A stretch of 44,543 nucleotides of DNA from assembly GCA_959596505.1 (NCBI GenBank), contig CAUFWM010000008.1, positions 1 to 44,543 of the forward strand, written 5' to 3'. The notes beneath the pieces are model-generated. The model searched no databases. It was not told the DNA's origin and was given only the letters and a program-made list of their open reading frames with translations. Shown here piece by piece: positions 14,626-24,530 of this stretch (position 1 is the first letter of the stretch; every line of letters starts with the position of its first letter). Origin of the DNA: an uncultured Collinsella sp. Lineage in GTDB: Bacteria; Actinomycetota; Coriobacteriia; Coriobacteriales; Coriobacteriaceae. The translations under genes were made by a program, and so were the position numbers.

Positions 14626-15480
14626 TTACGCCTTAAGCGTGAGCACCGCGCCGAAGGCGGTCGGGCCGCAATGGCTCGAGATGACGCCGCCGACCTGAGT
14701 CCAGGTAATGTCCTTAAAGCCAAGATCGTGTGCATAGACTTCCATGTCGTCGCGCAGCTCCTCGGAAAGACCTACCGAATACGCCAGGCCAATGTGCGAG
14801 TAGTCAATCTCGCCCTTGGCAACCATGTGATCAATAAAGGCGCGGGCGCACTTGAGCATAGAGCCGCGGAACTTCTTGGTTGCCACGAACTTGCCGCCCG
14901 TCACCTCAATGCAGGGCTTAATCTTGAGCAGATGGGCGCCTAGGAACGCGACGTTGGACAAGCGGCCACCTGCCTTAAGGAAGGCAAGGTCGGTAGGAAC
15001 AAAGCCCAACAGTACGCGGTCCATGACGGAGTTCGTAAATGCAAAGATCTCGTCGACGGTGACATCGGGGTGAGCCTCGATGTATTTGGCGGTCTCGACG
15101 ACAACGAGCGACTGGCCCACCGAGACAAAGCGTGTGTCCATGGAGAACACGTAGTCGCGCCCCTGGGCCGCAATCTTAGAGGACTGATGCGAACAGGTCG
15201 TGGCCTCGGAATATGCAAGATGCAAAATAGTCGCGTCGGGTTGCTCGGCATGGATGCGGTCGTACACATGCGCAAAATCCGCTGGCGAACAGCCACTGGT
15301 CTTGGGCATCACACCAAACTCGTTGCAGCGCGAATAAATCTCGAGCGGATCGATCGAGCCGTCCTCGACGGTCTCGTCACCAATCGTGACATGCATAGGT
15401 ACGCGCACGATGCCGTAGCGCTCGCAGAGCTCCGGCGTCACATCCGACCCAGACTCAACCACGATTACATACTTGCCCAT
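14626..15480 (-). CDS. DegV family fatty-acid-binding protein
   Basis: DegV proteins (FakB group) bind a fatty acid and, in Firmicutes, present it to the FakA kinase for phospholipid synthesis. This 284-residue protein begins YVIVVESGSDVTPELCERYG and has the ligand-contact motifs TSGCSPADF and AYSEATTCSHQSS, and the C-terminal HCGPTAFG which closes the pocket. I start at ATG 15478-15480; the open frame extends 37 codons upstream but without homology. FakA is not in the window. It stands alone with its own terminator. Confidence 0.9.
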   Translation of the reverse strand: MGKYVIVVESGSDVTPELCERYGIVRVPMHVTIGDETVEDGSIDPLEIYSRCNEFGVMPKTSGCSPADFAHVYDRIHAEQPDATILHLAYSEATTCSHQSSKIAAQGRDYVFSMDTRFVSVGQSLVVVETAKYIEAHPDVTVDEIFAFTNSVMDRVLLGFVPTDLAFLKAGGRLSNVAFLGAHLLKIKPCIEVTGGKFVATKKFRGSMLKCARAFIDHMVAKGEIDYSHIGLAYSVGLSEELRDDMEVYAHDLGFKDITWTQVGGVISSHCGPTAFGAVLTLKA

Positions 15481-15756
15481 TCTTATCACGACCCATCTCG
15501 ACGTTGGCTTTTCAATACATGACACGCGCCGCCGCACTGTTGCACAACGGCGTCCAAGCGCCAAAGAGACGCCGCCCCTTGCGCACAACAAAGGACAGCG
15601 TCTCCCTGGAAAACTCCGTGCTTATCTGAGATTCTACACGGTTTATTAAGGAGTGTTACTTATTCCGCAAACGGTCGCTATACGCGATAAACGGTAGTTC
15701 GCTGCAGCAACTGCGACACATTCCGCCCAGCAAGTCCAATCGCGCTCCACACACGG

Positions 15757-17199
15757 TTAATGCGCGAGGCGGTAGAAATCCATCGACGCCGCACCCTCGG
15801 CGTGCAGCTCCATCGCCGGAACCGCCGGCGAATAGGTACGGCTCGTAAGTGCTGCCTCTCCACCGTTGGCAAAAATCTCGACCATCGTAGTGTCCGAAAG
15901 CACGCGCAGGTCGCGAAGTTCGCCGAGCTCGATCGACCTCTGGTCGCGTCCATAGCCTTCGTCGCCCATATCGAGGGTAAGCATCCCGTCCGTATAACGC
16001 ACAAAGACACCCTTGCGGATTTCGAGCTCGATCATCTTGGCTCCCTCGCAGGAAACCACGACATCAAACAGGCGTCCCGGCTCCTCAACGGTCTCATCGC
16101 CTGTCGCGCGAACGCAGTCGCCGCGCATTCTCTCAATCTCGTGCGCCGGCTGCTGGCAGAGCTTGCCATCGCGTATGCTCAGCTCTCGCGGCACCGTCAA
16201 CGCGCACTGCCACCCGCGCGCCACCGTCGGGCTTTCCGCCTTCGCATCGGGGCAACCCGACCATCCGATCATCAAACGCCGACCCACAGCGTCCTCAAAG
16301 GACTGCGGGGCATAGAAATCAAAACCGGCATCAACCATCGGAGGCATGCCCTGGCCGACGATCTTAAAGCTCGGCGCCCCCCAATCGGCCTCGATGGAGA
16401 ACCACACGCACTGATGCGGATTGCGGTAACGCCAGCCATCGGCGGGCACGCCCTGCGGGCAGCAAACGAGAATAAGCTCGCCATCAAGCTCAAACAGATC
16501 AGGGCACTCCCACATAAAGCCAAACTTCTCGCCCAGCTCAATGCGCATCGCATAGCTCCAGCCCTCTAGATCGCGCGAAGTATAGACAAGCACACAGCCA
16601 CGATCGTCTTTCGTACGAGCGCCCAGAACCATGTAGTAGATACCATCGTGCTCAAGGATCTTAGGGTCGCGCACGTGCGTACCGATATCGTCGGGGTAAT
16701 CGACCGGCCCAACAGCTATGCGCTTCTCGCCCAATTCGTCGGGATTCTCGGCAACCATATGAATTTGGTTTTGCTCACGGCCCGTCAACACGTAGTCGTA
16801 ATCATCGCGGTCAAAATGCTTAACGTTGCCGGTATAGAAGTAGTGAATCTTGCCGTCGTGTACAAAGGCAGAACCAGAATACGCTCCGCTCGAATCCAAA
16901 TCGGAATCGGGGAACAGCACAGGGCCGTGATTCTCGTACGTCACAAAATCCTTTGTTGTCAGATGGTTCCAAAGCACTGGACCGCCATGCGCAGCATCGA
17001 ATGGATCGTATTGGTGATAGATATGATACGTATCACCGATCTGCACCAAACCGTTGGGGTCGTTGAGCCAGCCAAGCTCAGGCTCCACATGGAACAGGAG
17101 CCTATCGGGGTCGGACGCGATGCGACCCGCCGTCTCATCCTGTCCGGCACGCCACTGCTCATAGTCCGCGCGTGTCACCTTATTTTTTTGATTAAACAT
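15757..17199 (-). CDS. scrB: Glycoside hydrolase family 32, sucrose-6-phosphate hydrolase type
   Basis: Cleaves sucrose-6-phosphate (or related beta-fructosides) after PTS uptake. The nucleophile Asp47 is in WLNDPNG (44-50), the transition-state Asp178 in RDP (177-179), and the acid/base Glu231 in ECPD (231-234): the complete GH32 triad. A C-terminal beta-sandwich follows from about residue 340. No signal peptide, so it acts in the cytosol on phosphorylated sugar. Length 480 is normal. It is the last gene of the operon 20180 to 15757 (GH32, PTS EIIBC, GH32), 101 bp after the PTS gene with a hairpin between. Sucrose is the likely substrate; other fructosides are possible. Confidence 0.9.
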   Translation of the reverse strand: MFNQKNKVTRADYEQWRAGQDETAGRIASDPDRLLFHVEPELGWLNDPNGLVQIGDTYHIYHQYDPFDAAHGGPVLWNHLTTKDFVTYENHGPVLFPDSDLDSSGAYSGSAFVHDGKIHYFYTGNVKHFDRDDYDYVLTGREQNQIHMVAENPDELGEKRIAVGPVDYPDDIGTHVRDPKILEHDGIYYMVLGARTKDDRGCVLVYTSRDLEGWSYAMRIELGEKFGFMWECPDLFELDGELILVCCPQGVPADGWRYRNPHQCVWFSIEADWGAPSFKIVGQGMPPMVDAGFDFYAPQSFEDAVGRRLMIGWSGCPDAKAESPTVARGWQCALTVPRELSIRDGKLCQQPAHEIERMRGDCVRATGDETVEEPGRLFDVVVSCEGAKMIELEIRKGVFVRYTDGMLTLDMGDEGYGRDQRSIELGELRDLRVLSDTTMVEIFANGGEAALTSRTYSPAVPAMELHAEGAASMDFYRLAH

Positions 17200-17220
17200 C
17201 GCCGTTGACTTTCTCGTCTA

Positions 17221-17261
17221 TGGGAAAGGACGCTCGACTCACACGAGTCGAACGCCCTTCC
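17221..17261 (-). other. Intercistronic hairpin between PTS EIIBC and GH32
   Basis: The arms GGGAAAGG...CTCGACTC and GAGTCGA...CCTTCCC form an almost perfect stem of about 18 bp with an ACAC loop. There is no T-run in either direction. It probably stabilises or partly attenuates the upstream message. Confidence 0.6.
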
Positions 17262-17300
17262 CCAAATGGACTTATCCTCAGATTACGCTGAACGGCTCAA

Positions 17301-18752
17301 CTAGAAGCTGACATCGAAGCCAGCGCCAGCGCCCTCTTCATCAGTGGTCGGCACGCCCTTTGCCTTGTTGTAGGCAAAGATCAAGACGATCGGCACGATA
17401 AAGGCGATGAGATTGCCAGCCACATACCACACGAGCGTCTCGGGCGTGACGATGAGCAGGCCAAGCACGCCGGTCAGACCCTGACCGATGGCGCGCACCT
17501 CAAAGAGCTTCACGAAGGCACCGCCGCAGCCTGCACCGATGCAAGCGCAGATGAACGGGATGATCGAGTAGCGCATGTTTGCAGCAAAGATTGCGGGCTC
17601 GGAGATACCGACCAGCGTCGGGATAAAGGACGACATGCAGATGTTGCGCTCTTTGGAATGCTTCTTATGAATGAGGTACATGCCGATGGCGCCGCCGCCC
17701 TGGGCGATGATGGAAACCGACCAGATTGCCTGGATGTAGTTGAAGCCAGTCGTGGCAACGAGGTTTGCCTCGATACCCTGGATGAACTGATGCGTACCGG
17801 TAACGACGAGCGGCTGCAGGAATGCGGCAAAGACAAAGGCACCGAAGACGCCCATCCTGTTGTACAGGATATCGATTACGCCGGCGAGGACGTCGCCGAT
17901 CAGGTTGCCGAGCGGGCCGAACACGGTGAACAGGGCGACGTTAGCAAGAATCAGGGTAACGGTCGGGACAAAGACGAACGAAACGACCTCGGGGATGTAC
18001 TTCTGGGCAATCTTTTCGACCTTGGCCATAAACCAGGCAGTCAGGATTGCAGGGAACACGCCGCCCTGGAAAGCAACCATGGGAATGGAGAGCGGACCAA
18101 AGTTCCAGTACTCAGCACCCGTCGGGTCCATAACGAACGTGTTACGGTTCATAAGGCTCGGGTGAACCATGACGATACCGACGAGGATGCCCAGGATCGG
18201 GTTACCGCCAAAACGCTTGACCGCGCTGTACATAACCAGGACAGGTAGGTAGTCGAAGGTGGTGGCGATAATGGCAAAGAAGCTTGCGAGGTTCTTGAGG
18301 AACTCGCTGTGATCGGCAAGGCTGCCCTCCATGCCAAAGAGGCCGTTGGCAACGATCAGCGACTTAAGGCCGATGATGATAGCGGCGCCGACGAAGGCGG
18401 GAATGATGGGGATAAAGATGTCCGAGAATACCTTGAGGACCGAGAAGAACTTGCCCTTCTTGTCCGCCTCGGCGCCCTTGACCTCGGAAGCGCTGATCTC
18501 CTTAACGCCCGTCAGAGCCATAAACTCATCGTAGACCTTGTTGACGGTACCGGTACCGAAGATGATCATGAGCTGGCCGCTGTTGTACAGCACGCCCTTG
18601 ACGCCATCGATGTTCTCGAGCTCGGCCTTGTTGTACTTGCTCGTATCCTTGAGCACCAGACGCAGACGCGTAACGCAATGCGTGGCGCCCTCGATGTTCT
18701 CCAAACCGCCGACGTTATCGACGACTTGCTGAGACACTACTTTGTAGTCCAT
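17301..18752 (-). CDS. PTS EIIBC transporter, sucrose/beta-fructoside type
   Basis: Membrane permease and phosphotransfer subunit. Residues 1-90 form the EIIB domain with the phosphorylation Cys in EGATHCVTRLRL. Residues about 115-470 are the EIIC channel with roughly ten helices. No EIIA domain is fused, so an EIIA must be borrowed from another system (the IIA at 33866-34195 is of a different class). I start at ATG 18750-18752 (MDYKVVSQQV) where GGAG sits at proper spacing; the ATG four codons earlier overlaps its own site. Flanked by two GH32 enzymes and a LacI regulator, it likely imports sucrose or short fructo-oligosaccharides. Confidence 0.92.
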   Translation of the reverse strand: MDYKVVSQQVVDNVGGLENIEGATHCVTRLRLVLKDTSKYNKAELENIDGVKGVLYNSGQLMIIFGTGTVNKVYDEFMALTGVKEISASEVKGAEADKKGKFFSVLKVFSDIFIPIIPAFVGAAIIIGLKSLIVANGLFGMEGSLADHSEFLKNLASFFAIIATTFDYLPVLVMYSAVKRFGGNPILGILVGIVMVHPSLMNRNTFVMDPTGAEYWNFGPLSIPMVAFQGGVFPAILTAWFMAKVEKIAQKYIPEVVSFVFVPTVTLILANVALFTVFGPLGNLIGDVLAGVIDILYNRMGVFGAFVFAAFLQPLVVTGTHQFIQGIEANLVATTGFNYIQAIWSVSIIAQGGGAIGMYLIHKKHSKERNICMSSFIPTLVGISEPAIFAANMRYSIIPFICACIGAGCGGAFVKLFEVRAIGQGLTGVLGLLIVTPETLVWYVAGNLIAFIVPIVLIFAYNKAKGVPTTDEEGAGAGFDVSF

Positions 18753-18797
18753 GTTCCTCTCCATTCCTTTACGAAATCATAAGACGTTTTGATGCCA

Positions 18798-20180
18798 TTA
18801 CAGAGACGCGATCGTTGCATTTGCGCACTTGAGCGTACCGTCGGTGACCGTCAGCGCCACACCCTGGCCCTGCTTATTGCAGAAGCGCGCGTTAAGCGCA
18901 ACATCATCGACAAAGATGGTCGCGATATCGTCGTCAACGACCAGGCGCACATGATGAGTGCCCTCGCCCTTAAAGAACAACGGACGCTCGAGGCCCATGT
19001 TGTTGACCTGGAACCACGGATACTGGGGGGCCGCCGTAAACTCGAGCTTGCCCTCACGCAGGTTGGCGCGGAACTCATAGGCAAGACCGGACTCGGCGTC
19101 CTCGGCAAGCTTCACCGAGAAGCCGGCAGCGTCACCGGCGAGCTCGATGTCGGCATCGAGCATATAGGTGGAACCGGCATCCGCGGCGAGCACCTGCTCG
19201 ACCTTGCCCGACTCGCAGGAAAGCTCAAAGGCCTCGACTGCCTTAGCCTCGCCAAAGGCGCCAAGCATGCTGTCGGGGAGCTTGGTGCCGAGCGTTCCGT
19301 CAGCACGCTGAACGATCTCGAGAGGCATAAAGGTGCCACCCCACAGGTAAGAGCTGGGGTCACCGCCCTCGTCACGCGTAGGAACCCAACCAAAGAGAAC
19401 GCGGCGCTCGCCATCAAATGCGGTACGCGCGGCATAGTACGCGCGGCCATCGAAGGAATCGTCCGCAGGAGTGATCCAAGGACCGTTGATAGAGCGAGAC
19501 ATGCGGTAACGGGTCTTGTTGCCATCACTGTACTCGGAGAACACCAGATACCACCAGTCGCCCATCTTAAAGAGATCAGGCATCTCGAACATGGTGTACA
19601 GGCCCGGATTCCACCAGTCGCCCTGGAACTCCCAGGTATCCAGGTCCTTGGAGGTGAACTTGACCAGACGACCGGTCATCAGACGCTTGTCCTCGCCCAC
19701 ACGCGTGCCGAGGATGAGCATGTACTCTTCGTTCTCCTCATCCCAAAGCACAAAGGGATCGCGCCAGTTGCGGTCATCGTAACCCTCCTGGGGCGGAAGC
19801 AGCGTCTCGGCGATGTTCTTCTCCCACTTGACGGCGTCGTCACTCGTTGCGTGAAGAAGAACCTGCTTCATCAAGCGTGCCTTGACCTTATCGCGATTGC
19901 AACCAGTGTAGAGCGCATGGTACTTGTCGCCCACCTTAAACACCGTGCCGGCATAAACATACTGGTCGACTTCCTCGTCGCCGCCACGCTCAAGGCTCTC
20001 GCCAAAGTCTTTGTAATTGACGAAGTCCTTGGTTGTCGCGAGTGCCCAGCCAAACGGCTCTCCGAAAGGTCCGGGGTTTCGCGTGTCACGCTGATGGTAG
20101 AGATAGAACGTGCCGTCCTCGCCGTACGGCATGATGTCGCCTACCCAAATTCCCTCAGGCTGGTAATACACCTTGTGCAT
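18798..20180 (-). CDS. Glycoside hydrolase family 32-like enzyme with altered active-site motifs
   Basis: A 460-residue beta-fructosidase-like protein. The first catalytic motif reads WVGDIMPY (12-19) instead of W-M-N-D-P-N-G but keeps the nucleophile Asp15. RDPF (140-143) is intact. The acid/base motif is FEMPDLF with Glu199 and Met in place of the usual Cys. The five-bladed propeller is followed by a beta-sandwich from about 320. No signal peptide is seen. First gene of the operon, behind a promoter covered by two LacI-type operators. It may act on different fructosides or linkages than the enzyme at 15757-17199. Start ATG 20178-20180 (MHKVYYQ) with a GGAAAGGA site. Confidence 0.85.
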   Translation of the reverse strand: MHKVYYQPEGIWVGDIMPYGEDGTFYLYHQRDTRNPGPFGEPFGWALATTKDFVNYKDFGESLERGGDEEVDQYVYAGTVFKVGDKYHALYTGCNRDKVKARLMKQVLLHATSDDAVKWEKNIAETLLPPQEGYDDRNWRDPFVLWDEENEEYMLILGTRVGEDKRLMTGRLVKFTSKDLDTWEFQGDWWNPGLYTMFEMPDLFKMGDWWYLVFSEYSDGNKTRYRMSRSINGPWITPADDSFDGRAYYAARTAFDGERRVLFGWVPTRDEGGDPSSYLWGGTFMPLEIVQRADGTLGTKLPDSMLGAFGEAKAVEAFELSCESGKVEQVLAADAGSTYMLDADIELAGDAAGFSVKLAEDAESGLAYEFRANLREGKLEFTAAPQYPWFQVNNMGLERPLFFKGEGTHHVRLVVDDDIATIFVDDVALNARFCNKQGQGVALTVTDGTLKCANATIASL

Positions 20181-20222
20181 CCGAGACTTCCTTTCCACGA
20201 CATACTAACTCGGTACAATGGC

Positions 20223-20262
20223 AAGATATGTCAATCGTTTTCATATGTCAAACGTTTTCACA
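20223..20262 (-). promoter_or_regulatory. Promoter of the fructoside operon overlapped by two LacI-type operators
   Basis: On the minus strand TTGACA (20246-20251) and TATCTT (20223-20228) are separated by 17 bp, an excellent sigma-70-type promoter. Two 17-bp operators lie end to end: TGTCAATCGTTTTCATA (20229-20245) and TGTCAAACGTTTTCACA (20246-20262). They cover the -35 box and spacer, so binding would block transcription. Confidence 0.8.
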
Positions 20263-20292
20263 CCAATACGTCTTTTCGCAGTTCCAGTCGTC

Positions 20293-20309
20293 GGCAAACG
20301 GTTGACATA
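20293..20309 (-). promoter_or_regulatory. Additional LacI-type operator
   Basis: Read on the minus strand, TATGTCAACCGTTTGCC fits the TGTCAAACGTTTTCACA pattern of the two operators at 20229-20262, in the opposite orientation and 47 bp farther upstream. It could serve repression by looping. Confidence 0.5.
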
Positions 20310-20363
20310 TGCCGGCGAACGGTCATCAGAGGTGTTTGAGGAATTCTTTTGGCACGGGATGAA

Positions 20364-21374
20364 CTACGCGGTTTTACCCTCAATGAGTTCAACGGGGAGC
20401 TTGATATTCGATTCGGGCTTTTCGCCGTTAATAAGAGCAATGATGGATTGCGCCGCGAGCTCTCCGATGCGATCGATATCTTGGCGTACGGTTGTTAAGT
20501 CAGGCATAAACGTCATAGTGCGGCGGGCACCATCCGCGCCCACGACCTTAATATCGCCCGGAGCGCTCAAGCCGCGCCGCTTCATCACGTTAAGACAGAT
20601 AGCCGCCATCGTGTCGTCTCCCGCAAAGATGCCGTCAATATCGGGGTTCTCATCGAGGATCTTCGCAACGACCGCGCTCTTTTCGTCGTCGGGCTTAACG
20701 AACTCAACCTCACGGACAAGCGCGGGCAAACCGGCCTGCTCAACAACATCGAGGTAGGCATCGGTACGCTTATTGGCAGGCATGCGCATGCGGCTATTGC
20801 TGCGCAGGCACAGGATGCGTGAACATCCGTCATCGATCAGGCGACGCGTGGCAAGTTCGCCGATGCTATAGCTGTCGCTCGCAATCTGAACAGAGGCTTC
20901 GCCAAGGTCGCAGTCGATACCAACCAGACTCAAGCCCATCTCGGCATACGCCTCGGCACCGATATTAAGCGAGTTGACGATGACGCCATCAACCATATTG
21001 CGTCGAAGCATGTCGATATAAGAGCGCTCAAGCTCGGGTCGATTGGCGCTATTGCACAGCAGCATCTTAAAACCGTTTTCGGCCAGGGTATGCTCAATGA
21101 CTTGAACCACTTGGGCATGAAACGGACTGCTGACATAGGGGACGATCATACCGATAAGATTCAGGCGACCGTTGAGCATGGCACGGGCGATATCGTTGGG
21201 CGTATAGTTGATGCGCTTCATCGCGGCATGGACCTTATCGCGGGTCTCTTGGCTAATATAGCCGCGATTATTAAGCACGCGAGATACCGTAGTAGGCGAA
21301 ACCCCCGCCACCGCTGCAACTTCCTTGATGCCAGGCTTAGCTGAATCCTTAGAACGAGCGCCCTCGCGAGCCAT
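20364..21374 (-). CDS. LacI family transcriptional regulator of the fructoside operon
   Basis: 336 residues: N-terminal helix-turn-helix with hinge (IKEVAAVAGVSPTTVSRVLN, then YTPNDIARAMLNGRLNLIGM) followed by a periplasmic-binding-protein-like effector domain. I start at ATG 21372-21374 (MAREGARSK), preceded by GGGAGG; an upstream ATG at 21395 has no site. It lies upstream of the GH32-PTS-GH32 genes on the same strand. Matching operators before that operon (20229-20262, 20293-20309) and before its own gene (21395-21411) imply it represses both. The inducer is probably a fructoside or sugar phosphate. Confidence 0.93.
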   Translation of the reverse strand: MAREGARSKDSAKPGIKEVAAVAGVSPTTVSRVLNNRGYISQETRDKVHAAMKRINYTPNDIARAMLNGRLNLIGMIVPYVSSPFHAQVVQVIEHTLAENGFKMLLCNSANRPELERSYIDMLRRNMVDGVIVNSLNIGAEAYAEMGLSLVGIDCDLGEASVQIASDSYSIGELATRRLIDDGCSRILCLRSNSRMRMPANKRTDAYLDVVEQAGLPALVREVEFVKPDDEKSAVVAKILDENPDIDGIFAGDDTMAAICLNVMKRRGLSAPGDIKVVGADGARRTMTFMPDLTTVRQDIDRIGELAAQSIIALINGEKPESNIKLPVELIEGKTA

Positions 21375-21394
21375 AGCAACCTCCCCCATCAACA

Positions 21395-21411
21395 TGTCAT
21401 ACGTTTACATA
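21395..21411 (-). promoter_or_regulatory. LacI-type operator before the regulator gene
   Basis: TGTCATACGTTTACATA matches the operators at 20229-20262 closely. It lies 21 bp upstream of the regulator's ATG, indicating autoregulation. Confidence 0.65.
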
Positions 21412-21514
21412 CGAACAAAGCATACCCCAACAACAGCGGGAAGACGGTAACAGCACAAGTAAGTAAACGACTCATCCAAATAATTAGGAGAGTTTCGCCT
21501 AAAGGGTGACTACA

Positions 21515-21659
21515 CAGGACCCCGCCGGGGCTGCTTGGGCTACCTCCCAAAATATTCCGCAGGACGCAAGAAGCCCTCGCCGCACGAAGTGCGCAGCGAG
21601 GGTTTCTTGCATGTCCGAGGACGTTTTGGGAGGTAGCCCAAACAGCCCCGGCGATCCTG
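21515..21659 (-). repeat. Long intergenic hairpin, family member D (downstream of the glycyl-radical gene)
   Basis: A long outer stem (21515-21553 with 21623-21659, a few mismatches) contains TCCGCAGGAC (21556-21565) opposite GTCCGAGGAC (21613-21622), then a 15-bp inner stem (21566-21580 with 21596-21610, one G-T pair). The apex reads CGCACGAAGTGCGCA on the plus strand, the exact reverse complement of the apex at 9152-9166. It begins 16 nt after the stop at 21676. No T-run. Confidence 0.85.
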
Positions 21660-21675
21660 CGGGAGTTAAATCCCT

Positions 21676-21927
21676 TTAGAACTTGTCGTGGAAGGTACGC
21701 GAAATGACCTCGTCCTGCTGCTCCTTGGTGAGCGTGTGGAAGTTCACGGCATAGCCGGAAACGCGGATGGTCAGCTGCGGGTACTTCTCGGGGTGGGCCT
21801 GAGCGTCGAGCAGCGTCTCACGGTTGAAGACGTTGATGTTCAGGTGGTGGCCACCCTTCTCGGCGTAAGCGTCGAGCATGTGGACCAGGTTATCGGCCTG
21901 GGTCTCGGAAACTTCAGAAACCTTCAT
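21676..21927 (-). CDS. grcA: Glycyl-radical domain subunit of a split pyruvate formate-lyase (GrcA/YfiD-like)
   Basis: Only 83 residues, corresponding to the C-terminal domain of PFL: GGHHLNINVFNRETLLDA, then YPQLTIRVSGYAVNFHTLTK, ending SRTFHDKF. The radical glycine is Gly58 in RVSGYAV. E. coli GrcA, a spare part for damaged PFL, carries the same domain but is 127 residues and coexists with a full PflB. Here the adjacent PflB lacks this domain altogether, so this small protein should be an obligatory subunit. Start ATG 21925-21927 with AAGGAG at good spacing; the frame extends 15 codons upstream without homology. It lies 85 bp after pflB, behind two hairpins. Confidence 0.92.
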   Translation of the reverse strand: MKVSEVSETQADNLVHMLDAYAEKGGHHLNINVFNRETLLDAQAHPEKYPQLTIRVSGYAVNFHTLTKEQQDEVISRTFHDKF

Positions 21928-21950
21928 AATGTGTCTCCTTCGATTAATAG

Positions 21951-22010
21951 GCGCCGGCCGAAACCGGCGCACTAATCAGTAATCGTTATTGTTAGTATAG
22001 CACTAACAAT
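21951..22010 (-). other. Two hairpins between pflB and the glycyl-radical gene
   Basis: ATTGTTAGT/ACTAACAAT (21988-21996 with 22002-22010, 5-nt loop) starts 2 nt after the pflB stop. GCGCCGG/CCGGCGC (21951-21957 with 21964-21970, 6-nt loop) follows, just before the ribosome site of the 83-residue gene. Neither has a clean T-run. They may set the ratio of the two subunits by processing or mRNA protection. Confidence 0.65.
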
Positions 22011-22012
22011 AG

Positions 22013-24064
<2,052 letters not shown>

Positions 24065-24530
24065 TGTGTAACCACGCTCCTAGTTACGTGTAATGCGGCG
24101 CTCTCTCACACCGCTGCTTATTGAATTCTTGAATTTTCGGCTTGCACTACCGGCTTCTTCCGTTCTTCACCACACGTTGGTGCAGGGAAAACGTTTGTCC
24201 ACCTTGGAACTACAACCCAAAACCCAAGATTTCACCCGTCTGAGAAGGATAACATAGCGACCCTCTCCATCTGGGCTGTTATATGTTTCTTTTTTTATAT
24301 CATAAGGGCGTTTTTTACAAATCCGCAGGAAACGCGAGCGCGAACAACTACCGTTCACCGATTTGTATGTTATTTTTCCTTGCCTTTGTACGACGTTCGC
24401 TCTAGCTGTTATGCCAGCTTTAGCAGGGTAAAGTGTCCCAAAGACCCTACAGAAACTGCAGGGCGGCCACGGGATCCCCCGTGGCCGCCCTGTGGCGTAG
24501 CTAGTTTTTAGCTTTGATTACCGTTTGGCA
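24065..24530. other. 466-bp non-coding region upstream of pflB
   Basis: Contains the pflB promoter on the minus strand and the 3' end of the permease gene at 24531. An AT-rich tract (about 24280-24303, ATATGTTTCTTTTTTTATAT) stands out from the GC-rich background and is a likely upstream or promoter element. I find no clear Rex, FNR or CRP palindrome. The ribosome site AGGAG lies 12 nt before the pflB ATG. Confidence 0.5.
24461..24492 (-). terminator. Terminator-like hairpin after the KdgT-like permease
   Basis: AGGGCGGCCACGGG and CCCGTGGCCGCCCT form a perfect 14-bp stem with a 4-nt loop, 39 nt beyond the stop at 24531. On the minus strand no good T-run follows (GCAGTTTCTG); on the plus strand GTTTTTAG lies 11 nt further. 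Confidence 0.6.
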
